DNA of 64,000 nucleotides from Ridgeia piscesae (Eukaryota > Annelida > Polychaeta > Sabellida > Siboglinidae), in contig JAODUO010000132.1 of NCBI GenBank assembly GCA_025642075.2, forward strand, positions 687,001-751,000. Reading direction: 5' to 3'. The position numbers and the translations under genes were made by a program. The notes beneath the pieces are model-generated. The model did not search any database, was not told the origin of the DNA, and saw only the letters and a program-made list of their open reading frames with translations. This document shows positions 34,177 to 45,856 of this stretch, piece after piece. Position 1 is the first letter of the stretch, and every line of letters starts with the position of its first letter.

Positions 34177-34240
<64 letters not shown>
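34177..34240. repeat. (AT)n microsatellite
   Basis: About 32 uninterrupted AT dinucleotides. Confidence 0.97.
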
Positions 34241-34242
<2 letters not shown>

Positions 34243-34255
34243 CAAACAGACTGAA

Positions 34256-36098
34256 AGTTGAATGAACATTGAAGTGAACACAGACTGGGTATGAGCACCA
34301 TCAAACTAGACGTAGAGGTGGAAAGGAAAACATCGATCACCAAGAAGCAACCAAGAGTAGATATACCACACGAATAGGATATCAAAGAAGACCGAATTCC
34401 AACTCGAATTTAGAAACCGATTCGAGACACTACAAGAACTAGACGACCTCGTCACCATGAGCGAATCCATCAGAGACATGATCCAACAAAGCGCGTCAAG
34501 AGTAGCTAAGGCAATGAACAAGCCACATAAATCGAGGATATCATCACTAACACGAGCTCTGATGACGAAACGACGAGAAATGGCGGGAAACGGCGACAAT
34601 AAACAACGAATAGAGTACGCAAATATATGCAAGACAATCAAAAAGAAAGCAAGAGAAGACATCAGGAAATACAACCAAGAAACGATCATGGAATCAAAGA
34701 GCCTGAAGAAAGTCCGAAGAACGCAGAAGCTAGGCCAAGACAGACTGATTACACACCTGGACAAGCAGGGTAGAGAAATCCACGATCAAGATAAGACCAT
34801 AGAACGAATAGATGAATTCTACACCGAGCTATACGACAGTGAACAGAGTAATAATAATAATAACACAAGTTTTATTAGCAACTCAACTGAGTTGGATTGA
34901 CATTACAATAGGTTACAATTAACTCATCAAAACATCATACAAATACAATAGAAATACATTTGATACCGCAAATCATACCGTATTAATAGCCTTTTTACTG
35001 ACAGTTGTACCATAATCCACACGGACCCAAAAGAGGTACCACGTATAACATCACGGGAGGTGGAAGCAGCACTATGAGATATGAAGAATGGGTCAGCAAC
35101 AGGCAACAACCATAATATAAACATCGAGGCATTGAAAACACGATAAGATACCATCTCGAAGACACTTGCTAAGCTGTACACTAAATGCTTATCAGAAAGA
35201 GGAATACCCAATAGCGTGGAAGAACGCTAAGATGATAATAATCTTCAAGAAGGGAAATAAGAAAGACCTCATGAATTACAGACCGATACGTCCACTATCA
35301 AACATTTATAAAGTACTCACAAAAGTACTAACGGAAAGGATAAAGAAGACACTCGACGAAAACCAGCCACGAGAGCAAGCTGGATTCAGAAGCGGACACT
35401 CAACGACAGACCAGATGTACGTCGTAAACCAACTGAAGGAGAAGTGCAGAGAATACAATATCCCACTCTGCATCGCATTTGACGACTACGAGAAAGCCTT
35501 CGACTCGGTGCAAACTGAAGCAGTACTGACCTCGCTTCAAGAACAGGAGACAGAACATGTGTATATCGAACTCCTGAAGGAAATCATATTCCAACGACTG
35601 ACTTGGGAAACCAGAGGCTTGAAGATATACGGCGAATATCTTTGTCATCTTCGCTTCGCCGATGACATAATCATATGCGCTAATACACTACATGAGCTAC
35701 AACAAATGCTACAGGAATTAGTTGATGAAAATGAAAATCAGGGTCTGAAGATGAACACGTCGAAAACAAAGGTGACGATGGAAAACGACACACAAATGTA
35801 CATGTCACAAAAGTCACACAGGTGATTGAACATGTCAGAAGACGGAAGTGGACCTGGGCAGGGCACGTCAGCAGGATGAGAGATAACCGATGGACACTGC
35901 GTATCACCACCTGAAAACCCTACGAAAGGAAAAGACCTTTAGGAAGACGGGCGAGACGTTGGAGAGACGAACTAGACGACTATTGGAAGGGTACCATCTA
36001 GCAAGGGTTAGCGCAAGATAGGCAGATGTGGAAGCAGCATGCTGAGACCTTCGCCCAACCACGGGGCACTATGGTTGCACAATGATGATGATGATGAG
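34256..36098 (+). mobile_element. RTE-type LINE, 5'-truncated and internally deleted
   Basis: The left part encodes the endonuclease-RT linker (MSTIKLDVEVERKTSITKKQ, then FRNRFETLQELDDLV, then DEFYTELYDSEQ). After a disrupted ~250-bp stretch the RT domain is clear: KKGNKKDLMNYRPIRPLSNI, PREQAGFRSGHSTTDQMYVV, AFDDYEKAFDSV (first catalytic Asp block) and HLRFADDIIICANT (the FADD active-site box). A deletion joins LLKEII directly to FQRLTWETRG, removing the segment between RT motifs A and C. Another near 35815 removes the thumb region before VIEHVRRRKWTWAGHVSRMR and WKPYERKRPLGRRARRWRDE. The 3' end is an ATG/GAT trinucleotide run (ATGATGATGATGAGA), typical of RTE tails. The three frames used, plus stops, show it is dead; the close match to the family consensus as I know it suggests a fairly young copy. 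Confidence 0.85.
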
Positions 36099-36479
36099 AT
36101 ATATAATTAACAAAAAAAAGTTCCAACTACCCAATGGCTAATCTACTATGTAAATTGGTTTGGTTACAATGTGTAATTTGATCTTATGATCCTAGTCTAC
36201 TAATCGGACAACTGTTATATGAACAATGCTATCTTCTCTTTCACTGCATCAGTCCAGTCTGTTTTACTCGCCCTCTTCCTTTCTTATTTCACCCCACGTC
36301 TTCATCTTCTTGTTCTTCTTGAAGACGTTGACATTTCTTCCTCCTCCCACCGGCATGCCTGCGATTGCAGTCCACTTAAATAATTATCTAAATTGTTATG
36401 TGATAATCCTCTTTAGCCATCGTTGTATTTCTTCCACCTGGAGTTTTCCCAGGTAGATATACTGGTCATTATGTCTTCC

Positions 36480-37130
36480 CGTAGTCCTTATTCTCTTTCA
36501 CGTGATCAGGATGCTCTGGCGGTGGTCATTGTCCAAGTCTGCGCTTGAGGGATGACCTTCGCATCTGTGACGTCGTTCCTATGTCCCATTCTTATAAGAA
36601 TGGAAATTTTCTGAAATTACGTGTTCAGATCATTCCGTTTATGCCATGTTTGTTCTGGCTGTATCTGTATTGGTAAAAGATGTTTGTTTGTTTGTTTGTA
36701 ATCCACATATCATAGTCTGTATATGGTGCTAACAGCAGTCATGTCAGTATGTGGACCAAGGCAAGGTTCCCGGGGAGAATTTCTTTCTTCCACCCAGTCT
36801 TCTAGTAGTCTCCTATGACAACCAGCTGTTGTCTATTTGGGAATGTATTTATCGAATCCGCAAGCATATGACATAATTCTTCCCGTTGTTCTTCTGTGCA
36901 GGAATGAATACAAGGTGCATATATTTAGACGTAACGTTTCATCTTCTCTTCTCGTCGAGCTCGGATTTTAATGATTCCTTCCGAAATATATTGGGTTTCC
37001 ATTGTATTCTTGGCTACGTCCAGGTGCAAGATGAATGCTACGCCACGCTGTGCTCGTGAATCTTTACTCATCCCTCCAAATCAGGACGTAGTTGGTGTGA
37101 ATTTACGTAGACGCTCTCAACTTCCTTCTG
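36480..37130 (-). mobile_element. Decayed LINE apurinic-type endonuclease (minus strand)
   Basis: Read on the minus strand from ~37130 downward: RGVAFILH-like text, then METQYISEGIIKIRARREDE, then IYAPCIHSCTEEQREELCHM and LADSINTFPNRQQLVVIGDY. This is the core of a non-LTR endonuclease (the R-I-x-x-x-Y-A-P-x...T-E-E-Q and G-D-F/Y blocks). Further down, YRYSQNKHGINGMI and GHRNDVTDAKVIPQAQ follow the endonuclease C-terminal order. Several frameshifts and stops. The segment 36099-36480 holds no recognisable feature. Confidence 0.7.
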
Positions 37131-37239
37131 CAGTCTGAAATACCAACCACTGATATTCTCCTCCTCTTCACAAATTAAATCACTTCTTACTCTTAATTTC
37201 AGAATCCAAATTTTTTCACAATTTCTTGTTCTTTCTCTC

Positions 37240-37560
37240 TGTCCTTATCTGTTTCCAGCCCATTTTTCTTTTGGTCCAATTGATTTCCCATAGGCGGCCA
37301 TTGTAACGTTTCTTTGATTTCCCACTAGGTTTTTTAATCCATGGTATTTGAAATGTCAGACATTGGAATTAGCATCCATTCCCACATGTCATGTATAAAA
37401 TTCGTGAAAATTGCATCTTTTTCTCCTACAATCCAGTCTCTAACTTGACACCCCTTCATTTTTGCTTCAATCAGCCGCCGATTGCCATCGTTGACACCTC
37501 TAGGCCGAATTACACATGTATGCAAACGCACCTGGTCACTGACAAATATCATTATTTCGC
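37240..37560 (-). mobile_element. Possible second LINE endonuclease/linker fragment (minus strand)
   Basis: The minus frame reads VRLHTCVIRPRGVNDGNRRL then IEAKMKGCQVRDWIV, which resembles the end of a LINE endonuclease (RGADVGSDH.L..AK.K), followed by basic Trp-rich text. It lies 5' of the more N-terminal endonuclease piece on the same strand, so it must come from another copy or a rearrangement. Weak match. Confidence 0.35.
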
Positions 37561-37949
37561 AGCTGTGATACCATGCTACGCAGACATATCATTTCTATTC
37601 AACCAGTCCTACATTTAGTGTTTCCAGAAATTTACAAAAAAAAGCACAACGCAGTTCTTTTTAGCTGGACTACAATGGGCAGTGGCGTAGGAATCCATTT
37701 GGTGGTATGTCCCCAACACCATTAGTCATACGTTTCAGGGTGATCTGTGTTGGTCTCCAAGGCTACCATATCGGACACGTGAAAAATACGACGTCATACA
37801 TCTTCCAAGCCCAGCAATTATAAGCACTTATTCTGTCCGTTTCCGTTCCACGACGATGTCGGATGAACGAAGGGTTGGACTTAGAAGGGGAGGGGTAATG
37901 ACATATATTTGTAATTATTTCTAGAGGGTACACGTGTTTAGATTTTTTA

Positions 37950-38080
37950 GTCACCTCTGTCCGAGTCCTGCTGTATTATATCCACCATGTCCAACGTAAC
38001 CGACACATTAGTCATCTCTGTCCGATCGAGTCCTGCTGTATTATATCCACCATTATGTCCAATCTGACCGATACACCAGT
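37950..38080 (+). repeat. ~65-bp direct duplication
   Basis: Two diverged tandem copies, starting GTCACCTCTGTCCGAGTCCT at 37950 and GTCATCTCTGTCCGATCGAG at 38011, ~300 bp upstream of the receptor start codon. The region 37561-37949 shows nothing recognisable. Confidence 0.8.
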
Positions 38081-38378
38081 TTCACTCAGCAGCGGCGGTT
38101 GATGGATAACCGGAAACCGTAATACACAGATGCTTACAGTAAAAGGCACCGTAATGAGTAGGCTAAATACTATCCGTGCTGCTTTGACGACGGCGCGCTA
38201 CACAGGATATGTGTCTGCAGTGTCGACAGGCACGTCAATGCTTTCATTACTTTAGACGACGCTGACTACCTACATCGTTAGATGTTTCAGAACGTTTCTA
38301 CGGATGCTGACAGCAACACACAGTTGCCACGTTCGTCACCCGTCTTCATTAATTAACAGGTTGCTTAGTTAATTACAC

Positions 38379-39365
38379 ATGGAGTCAGTGAATACAACGT
38401 GCGATCTGCGAGAAGACGGCTTCAACGAGAGCACCGAAGTGCCGCCGAACATCACCGGAGACCAGGTTTTCTTTGAAAACGTCTTCTTTAAAAACGTTGC
38501 CATCCTCGTGGTGTGTGTGCTGGGATTGCCAGGGAACCTGCTGGTTATCGCCGTCTACCTCCGACAACACACCACGTCGACCCGGGTCTATATGCTCGCT
38601 TTGGCTCTCGCAGATTTGGTTTCGTGTGTCAGCATAATGATCCTGGCCAGCACTCCATTGTTGTTGTCGGCGAGTTACGTCTTCCTGTTCGCGGCCGATG
38701 TTTCAGTCGGATTCTCGGCGATGCTCCTGGCTTTCATCTCGACGGAGCGTCTCGTTGCTGTGCGGCGACCAGTCGCTTTCAGCAATGCGGCGGAGAGGGC
38801 GAAGAAGGCCGTGGTTCGCCTCGCTGTCATTGACGGCGTAATCACGGCTGTGTTCGAGGTGACGCGACACACATGTTGTCCACTTTTTAGTCGAATTATT
38901 GTTTTGATTATATTGTGCATTAGCGTTGCGGTCATGATCATTTGCTACTTTCTTGTGACGGTAACGCTGGTGAAAAAGGCTAGAACCGCTCGCAGAAACG
39001 TTGGAGTTGAGCTCGCCGTTTCAGGAACGTCTGAAGTAAGAGAAATAACACACATCGACACAACGGCACGTACGACTCAAGTGACTAAACCAAATTCGTC
39101 GAGTAAACACGCATCTGACATACCTGCTAAACACTACAAAAATGTGTATTTGCTATTTACAATTACTCTTGTTTTCATCGTCTCTTGGTTACCGCTGTGG
39201 TTGGCTTACGCTGGAGTGCCCATATCACTTCACGTGCAGGAGACGTATGTGGTGAACTCCGCGATCAACCCGTTCATTTACAGTATCATGAGCGCCATGT
39301 TTCGCAACGACCTGTGGATGTTCTGCCGTAAGACGCGCTCAAGACTTGTGAATTGTTATTGCTGA
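38379..39365 (+). CDS. Class A (rhodopsin-like) G-protein coupled receptor, intronless
   Basis: 328 residues, seven hydrophobic segments. The N-terminus has three N-glycosylation sequons (N5, N16, N24) and no signal peptide. TM1 carries the G-N pair (GLPGNLL, 49-55), TM2 LALADL (D79), TM3 ends TERLVAVRRP (E123-R124, a D/ERY variant), TM6 FIVSWLPLW (266-274), TM7 NSAINPFIY (NPxxY, 297-301). TM4 spans ~147-161 and TM5 ~173-198; the basic third loop is ~199-254; the tail ends in cysteines (NCYC) that could be palmitoylated. Oddities: no cysteine at the usual TM3 disulfide position and only ~11 residues between TM4 and TM5, where a second-loop hairpin is expected; TM4 also lacks the conserved Trp. 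It may be a peptide- or amine-type orphan receptor of an invertebrate-specific expansion; the ligand cannot be inferred. Start chosen as the first ATG, 43 bases after the nearest upstream TAA-rich stretch. Confidence 0.9.
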   Translation: MESVNTTCDLREDGFNESTEVPPNITGDQVFFENVFFKNVAILVVCVLGLPGNLLVIAVYLRQHTTSTRVYMLALALADLVSCVSIMILASTPLLLSASYVFLFAADVSVGFSAMLLAFISTERLVAVRRPVAFSNAAERAKKAVVRLAVIDGVITAVFEVTRHTCCPLFSRIIVLIILCISVAVMIICYFLVTVTLVKKARTARRNVGVELAVSGTSEVREITHIDTTARTTQVTKPNSSSKHASDIPAKHYKNVYLLFTITLVFIVSWLPLWLAYAGVPISLHVQETYVVNSAINPFIYSIMSAMFRNDLWMFCRKTRSRLVNCYC

Positions 39366-39436
39366 TTCAAACCAGTAGGTACTACATATTATTATGTTCT
39401 ACATATTTAAATATTTTTAAATATATTCTACACATG

Positions 39437-39439
<3 letters not shown>

Positions 39440-39488
<49 letters not shown>

Positions 39489-39538
39489 ATATATATATAT
39501 TATATATATAACATATATAATATATATATATATATATA

Positions 39539-39608
<70 letters not shown>

Positions 39609-39611
39609 GTA

Positions 39612-39674
<63 letters not shown>

Positions 39675-39690
39675 TGTATATATATGTCCC
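39440..39690. repeat. Interrupted (TA)n microsatellite
   Basis: About 250 bp of AT/TA dinucleotides with short TATTAT and AACAT interruptions, starting ~75 bp after the receptor stop codon. Tyr/Ile-only frames here are artefacts. Confidence 0.97.
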
Positions 39691-40548
39691 ACTAAATAAT
39701 GATGACGTAACGGATATAGAAACTTACTTATAAGACAAACTACAAAAACAATGTTTTTGCTAGATGCCTACTACGTCTACGTCGGCAAGATGGCATTGCG
39801 TATCGTCATATTTGATCTAATCAAGATGGTTTGTTTCGAAGACGACAGACTCGTAAAGGGTAAACGATTTACTACGATGGAGTTATTTATTAAGTGTAAA
39901 ATACACACTTTGCCACTGCTGGTGTTTTGTGGTATTCGGACATCAGTCAGTAATACCGACGCGCATCCGACCGTCCAAAACTTGTATTCAAAGTTTGACT
40001 ACAAGACGGTGTTGATGTGGGACATTTTATGTAACTTTTATTTTACCTATTTGTTTTAGAGATCACGTATTGTATTTAGTAGCTTATCATTTTTTAACAG
40101 CTATACTTTTATGTATGCTACTAATTCATGTACAATTTTATAAGAAATAATGTCACATTTAGTTGGACTCTCGATAATGCAAAGGCTTCCTTGTCCACAT
40201 GCCATATAGGAGCTCTAGACGGCGGTGTTATTAAATCGTGTCGTTAAATCTTGTTAAATGATGTTTGTGAAGACTTTCACTCAATCAGGCTAGTAGGTCA
40301 GGCTGGTAGGTAGTAAGTAAATACTAACCGAGTAGTCCAACTTGTATCGAATAATAATTTAATTGAGCCTGGTGTCAAAACGTTGAGGTGACTGGTTAAT
40401 GCTTATTCTATCAATGGCTGATCAAACTTCATTAGAACAATTGTACTTTCCCCCACTTCAGTTGGCCATATTTCCTTAACTTTATAATAAAATACTGTTG
40501 TGTTTTGATCATTTGATCCTTTTTCCACAAACTGTGTTTTATCCTAGA

Positions 40549-40552
<4 letters not shown>
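39691..40552. other. Intergenic, no gene recognised
   Basis: One open stretch of 102 codons (39751-40059) has no recognisable features. The rest is AT-rich. Confidence 0.4.

Positions 40553-40630
<78 letters not shown>
40553..40630. repeat. (TA)n microsatellite
   Basis: About 39 near-perfect dinucleotide copies. The following 40631-41117 shows no gene; a short TG/CG-rich run lies at 41012-41042. Confidence 0.97.
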
Positions 40631-41117
40631 TTTTCTTTTTTATTTACTTTATTTGTGTAATAATTATATGACAAATACGCAAATAGTACTTCAGTATGTT
40701 CTAAAGACTGTATAATTACGGCATATTGCAATGTATTAATAATTTATTAGTATATACACTTTTTGAAGTGGTCGTTTTAAAATCTACTTATTATTATATA
40801 TTACTTATTTACATATTATTATAAAATAGCATTTCTCTTCTATCAAGTGGTGCAAACAAATTATATTGCAGAACTAACTGAATCACCACATCACTTTGTG
40901 AAGAACGGGGAGGCTCAGATTTATTGTAGCAACATGCACTAAGCGGTTTATTTTTGGAAGTTCAGCAAATGTTATTGTGATGGTCATGTATTCGACAATG
41001 TTGACTAAGCTATGTGTGTGCGTGCGTGCGTATGTGTGTGTGTACTCTAGCCACAAACATGTGGCTAACATACAGTGACGAGCTAACCATAAGAAGTGTG
41101 TGTGCGCTCGTGTGTGA

Positions 41118-41501
41118 CATTAAATTAAAACGTCCAACTGTTTAGCAGCTTTCAACGCACGCCTAAAGACTCACTTATTTCGACTTGTCTTGCGACATAG
41201 TTAAATTTTTGCATTACTTTTATCGATCTTTTATGTTAACCTATTTTTATATTTATTATATCTATTTACATTAGTTCAGTTGAAATAATTAGTTTGATTC
41301 TACTTAGACTTTTTATTTAAGATTATTGTTTTAATATATTTCATTACTGTATTTGTACTGTATTCTGCTAATATGTATTTATATTTTTGGATTATTCCAA
41401 TGGATTTTAATGTATGTAAAGATCGACATGCTGTAAAGCGCCGCGAACAATTTTTAATTAAATGTGGCGCTATATTAAATAAAATAAAATATTATTATTA
41501 T
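41118..41501 (+). mobile_element. 3' end of an L2-like LINE (RT tail plus 3' UTR)
   Basis: The 5' edge encodes the last residues of a LINE ORF2 (LAAFNARLKTHLFRLVL-like, near 41145-41195), the common F...LKTHLF ending of L2/CR1-type proteins. The 3' UTR ends with AAAGCGCCGCGAACAA, then TGTGGCGCTATATTAAATAA and a TTA trinucleotide tail, the GCGCTATATAAAT-type end of L2-like elements. Confidence 0.65.
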
Positions 41502-42984
41502 CTGTTTGTGTGTGCGTGTGTATATGTCACGTGAACGTCGCTGGTGTAGAGGTTAACACTGCATTTAGTAATTATGTATCGGAACATCATTTGTAATATC
41601 ATTATATCCAATATTTGCACAAGGTTTCTCTTCTTTTGTGTTGTTTTCTTATGGCGTTTTGTGTTGCTCACAGACCACGGATGCCACACCGTGTACTATT
41701 GTACTATGTACTACTGTACTACATTGTCATACATGCAACGATGTAATTAAATTGTCATGTTACGACACAAGCAACGAGTAACTAATCAAGGCAATTCATT
41801 ATCGTGACACTCTCGCTCCTACGGTCTTCGTTTATAATCCTCTCGCTGACTGCGCAAGCAGTCGAGAAGGGATATTACGGTAATATGAGCTGTCATGTCA
41901 TAACTACCAGTAATTCAGTATCTCATAAACCGTGCACCGAGGAAGCTGAAGTGACGGAGAAGGCGAGCAACGTCTGCAACCGAAATGAGAAACTTTTTCA
42001 TAACGATATCAATATACGTCATAGTCAACCATTCGTCTTTCAAAATCATTATGTTTCGCTGTAGTGACTTGGATGGAAAAAATTACCTTACTCTTGTTGA
42101 CAGATAATAACTGATAAAACCCAGAAGTTCCTTTAAATGAACGATCACAATTATGGTATTGCATCGTGGCGCTCACTGTTTATACTCTCTCACATTTAAC
42201 AATTTCATAATAATTCTGCATGTTGTAGAGGAAAAGAAACTAAGCATCTACAAAAGCATTATGGTTTAGTATGTGTGGGCGCGCGTGTGTGCGTGCATGC
42301 ATGCATGCATGCATGCGTGTACGTCAATGGCGTAGCCATGGCCCCTCAAACCCGGAAACAAATGAGGATGGTGGGGAACAGAGGACCAATAACTGGCTGC
42401 CTGATTCATAGAGTCACAAATTACAGTGGATTTCAGGATGCCTGTGGCAGTGTAAGATTTTCTTTCCCAGTCCTACCCTTTTGCAAACAAATTGTCATCT
42501 TTCAAATATCACAAAGTTAGGAATTCTCCACTACTGTCTCTGAGTTGACAGAGCAATGAAAATGTCACTAAGGATTCAAAATAATAGTTGCCTGGTTACT
42601 AGACTAGGGTCAAATTGCATTTTTTGTTATTATTTTCTTAGCATCACTGTCGTCAGGGATGATTTGACCATTGTTTCCTTTTCCATTGTCGTTTTTCTTC
42701 CTCTCGCTTTTCCCTTACTATGTTCTGTGTCAGCAGTCTCCAATTCCTCCTACCTGTCATTTTTTCCATTCTTCATTGTAGGTCACTTCTAATGCAATCC
42801 CCATCGCAATTTCGGTCTTCTTCGCCTCCATTTCCCCTCCACTTTCCTGTTTGTATACGACGTCTCACTTCCGCTTCTGATTGTACATCCGCCGTAACAA
42901 TTCCTCCAAGTTACACAAATGCTTTCATGCTCATTCCATCCAACCTGATGTTCAATTCCTCCTTCTGACGTTCATCCCAAATCA
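41502..42984. other. Intergenic with short microsatellites, no gene seen
   Basis: A (GCAT)n run lies at about 42293-42318, within a TG/CG-rich stretch. An open frame at 41804-42064 begins with a hydrophobic stretch but has no upstream support. Confidence 0.4.
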
Positions 42985-43414
42985 CCACATCACCGCGCCT
43001 CATGGACGATCTACCGGACAGCCTGCGCCCAATAGACTCACTTGAACTTTTTAAGTCCAAGTTAAAACACATATTTTAAAGGCTGCATTTGTAAACTATT
43101 TGTAGTTTTTTTATTATTATAGTTTAGCAATTTGTTTACTTACTTTATTATTAAGTTATTTATATATCTTATTATTTATTTATTATTTTATTTTATCTAT
43201 TTATTGCTGATAAATTTAGCTTATGAACTAGGATTTTAGAAGTTTTATTTAATTATCTATTTATTATCATTTAACATTTTCGTCTTTACGTACAAGTTTA
43301 AACTGATTATGAATATTTAAAATATGTATGTGTTACAATGTATTTTATGCGCCTGTGAGCGGAATTTTTTCCGGATATAGGGCGCTTTACAAATAAATAT
43401 TATTATTATTATTA
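42985..43414 (+). mobile_element. 3' end of a second L2-like LINE
   Basis: A frame near 43005-43080 reads DLPDSLRPIDSLELFKSKLK, HIF, stop: the standard L2/CR1 ORF2 terminus (L-P-x-x-L-R...S...F-K-x-x-L-K-x-x-x-F). The UTR ends with TATAGGGCGCTTTACAAATA and a (TTA)n tail at ~43390-43414. Confidence 0.75.
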
Positions 43415-43420
43415 CATCAC

Positions 43421-43630
43421 TTATGTCTTCTCAAAGCTCATTCTCTGTCCGTGCTTCTTGACCACCTCGGTCGTTTCCACCAACAGTTCGTGTATTGCTT
43501 GCTTATTCTCTGTTATTACTGCCAGATCGTCCGCACACATAATTTTTTTGATAGAATAGTTTTCTTCAATGTTGATCTTCCTGCTTACCAGTTGCAGTGC
43601 CTTATTAAAAGATATTCGAAATGTCACCAA
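43421..43630 (-). mobile_element. LINE reverse-transcriptase palm fragment (minus strand)
   Basis: The minus frame reads ISFNKALQLVSRKINIEENY, then KKIMCADDLAVITENKQAIH and ELLVETTEVVKKHGQRMSFE. CADDLAVI is the RT active-site box with Tyr replaced by Cys, followed by the usual amphipathic helix and the G.R.N/S..KT block. It abuts the (TTA)n tail of the plus-strand L2-like copy, so one element inserted beside or into the other. Confidence 0.75.
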
Positions 43631-44243
43631 AAAAGTCTGGTGAAATTTTAGCCTCGATTATCCAGGCTCCGTGAGCTGGCAGCATTGTTTAGCCCATCAC
43701 ATGTCTTCTCGGCGAAGTTACGCGAGATTTTGTTAAACGAGACTAGACGCGGTTGACCGAGACTAGTGAAACTCACGTATTGCCATTGCCATTAATTCAC
43801 AGGTTTATGTATTTAATAATAATTAATGTTTAGACAGTATATATTCTTTTCATAAAAATAATAAAATATAAATACACAAAATAAAAAGTAAACAATGAAA
43901 AAAATATGATGAAAAACTAACAATGACAAATTGTAATTTATGTTTATTTTTATGTGACATGTTTCAGTAAACGTTTTTAAAATATAATATTGTAGACATG
44001 AACATTAATATTTTGACTATTAACTATATTTATACAGTCAATTATCAATATTATTGTTATTGTCACTAGATTGATTATTATTTATTTTTATGAGCAACAG
44101 GTAATTAATTTATTTATTAGAAATGCTACGCTATTTAATAATATATAATTTGTTTAGTTATTTATATACCTATATATTGTTTTATTATTTATTTTAACAT
44201 ATTAGTATTCGTCTTATAGCATACGAATATCCTTTTAATGTAT
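43631..44243. other. AT-rich intergenic, no gene seen
   Basis: Nothing recognised before the palindrome; the last ~60 bp look like the lead-in to an L2-type 3' tail. Confidence 0.4.
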
Positions 44244-44311
44244 TTTAGTGCCATGAACAATTATGGATGTGGCGCTATAGCGCCACATCCATAATTGTTC
44301 ATGGCACTAAA
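44244..44311. repeat. Perfect 68-bp palindrome
   Basis: A 34-base arm starting TTTAGTGCCATGAACAATTA at 44244 is followed immediately by its exact reverse complement, with the centre between 44277 and 44278 (GGCGCTA/TAGCGCC) and no spacer. The arm resembles the terminal part of the L2-like 3' tails nearby (ATGGATGTGGCGCTAT). The structure equals two such tails head to head. Confidence 0.9.
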
Positions 44312-44341
44312 TAAAATAAATTGTATTTTTCAGCACAACGA

Positions 44342-44342
44342 A

Positions 44343-44406
<64 letters not shown>
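44342..44406. repeat. (TA)n microsatellite
   Basis: About 30 dinucleotide copies, 30 bp after the palindrome. 44407-44779 shows no gene. Confidence 0.97.
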
Positions 44407-44409
<3 letters not shown>

Positions 44410-44779
44410 TTATGGCGCAATGTGTGTGAGTTGTTTTCGAGCATTTTTCCATGTCAAATACTGGTTCAGTAAATAACTGTGCTACCGTAGCTCCATGCAG
44501 GGCCTACTTACTAGGCTACTATTAGATCTTTCACAAGATACCGATATATAACTAATAGGCCAGTCGCTCGGATATTCGCAAAATGGTTATTTTACAACAT
44601 GCACTAATATTGAAAAGTCCGTCACCAGTTTAGGACGAAATTGAGGGTTTTGGTGACATTTATTATGAAAAAAGGTATGACAGTTTCACGAATTTTCAAC
44701 ACGATTAAGGATAAAGGAAAAAGTAGAAAGAAAATAAGTAAGGAAATCCATCCATCAGACGACAGACTATAAAAGCCGC

Positions 44780-45060
44780 CTATGTGAAACACTGGGAAAG
44801 CCTGGAAACGAGGAGGAAGAACAACCGCCTAAGAGCTCCTTCACTAAATCAACACCGGTCATGTTGACATCACCATAGACCAGTACCTCCAACGGAGTGA
44901 CCCCAGAACTCGGGGAGCCCAGCTTTTTCGACATGCAAGGACAAACCACCCAGCCCTTTACGATTCCTTTTCCCTCAACACTTAGACAGTGGAATAGGCT
45001 CCCCACAAGCCTGTCAGCCACCCAGAGGCTTTCAGGGCTGGCCTTCGTGTCTTAACATCT
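44780..45060 (+). mobile_element. LINE ORF2 C-terminal remnant
   Basis: With frameshifts, the plus strand reads LETRRKNNRLR, then a YLQRSDPRTRGAQLFRHAR piece and PSTLRQWNRLPTSLSATQRL. This is the R-T-R-G, F-P-x-T-x-R-x-W-N-x-L-P order that ends many Jockey/CR1-type RT proteins. No tail is recognised. Confidence 0.65.
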
Positions 45061-45822
45061 GCTTTAATTTCTTCATGAGACTATGTACATCTATCTACAC
45101 AATGTACGTAATAATAAATTTTTAAATCACCAGAGGTCCATACAATAACTCTATTTTATGAACGTTTTAATTTTGTATATTAACTTCACTTTCAACGGTA
45201 AAATGACCATAGTTGTAAGAACAATACATGCTCGGACACCACGCACGCACCCACGCATGCACACGCAGACAATCACACACAGGGCCCTTCGTCAGTGCAA
45301 GAATTAGCGCATGCGTACACTCGCATGACAGTGACATGGCCAGGAAGTTGCGTTCTGCGCAACTGCAGATTGGCATAATCAGTGATCACGTCATTGTCGT
45401 TTCCGCTTGACAACGAGTAGGACGTAACGAAGTCGAAGTGGATCCGCGACTGTCTGTATTGTCTTAATATTGATAACGTTAGTAATACGTGGCTTCATTG
45501 TTGTCACAGTGAACATCCACGACGACAACGCGACGTGGACTACGAGCGCTGCCCGCGTGCGTCACGGCAACGGGATCTCGAGGAAGCATTGTTTGCGAAC
45601 TTCGACCAAAAGAGGCGAGAGGTCAGACACCGTTCAAGTTGACGAAGTGGCCGTTAAGCCCTGAAACTGTGGCATTATTCGTAATATCCGAAGTTACTTT
45701 TTTATGTGTTAAGAGATGAAGATCGTTGTAATTTATTTTAGGTGACCATGGTCGGGAGGAGAGTAAACTCCTTTCGCTGTTGAAGCATTGGTAAATCACA
45801 CCGCTTACTCGGGTTGGTTGGT

Positions 45823-45856
<34 letters not shown>

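Noticed and set aside
39417..39692. Tyr/Ile-rich minus-strand frame
   Set aside because: Translation of a TA microsatellite.
41804..42064. Small secreted protein candidate with a hydrophobic N-terminus
   Set aside because: Non-ATG start, no splice or promoter support, and the region is otherwise intergenic.
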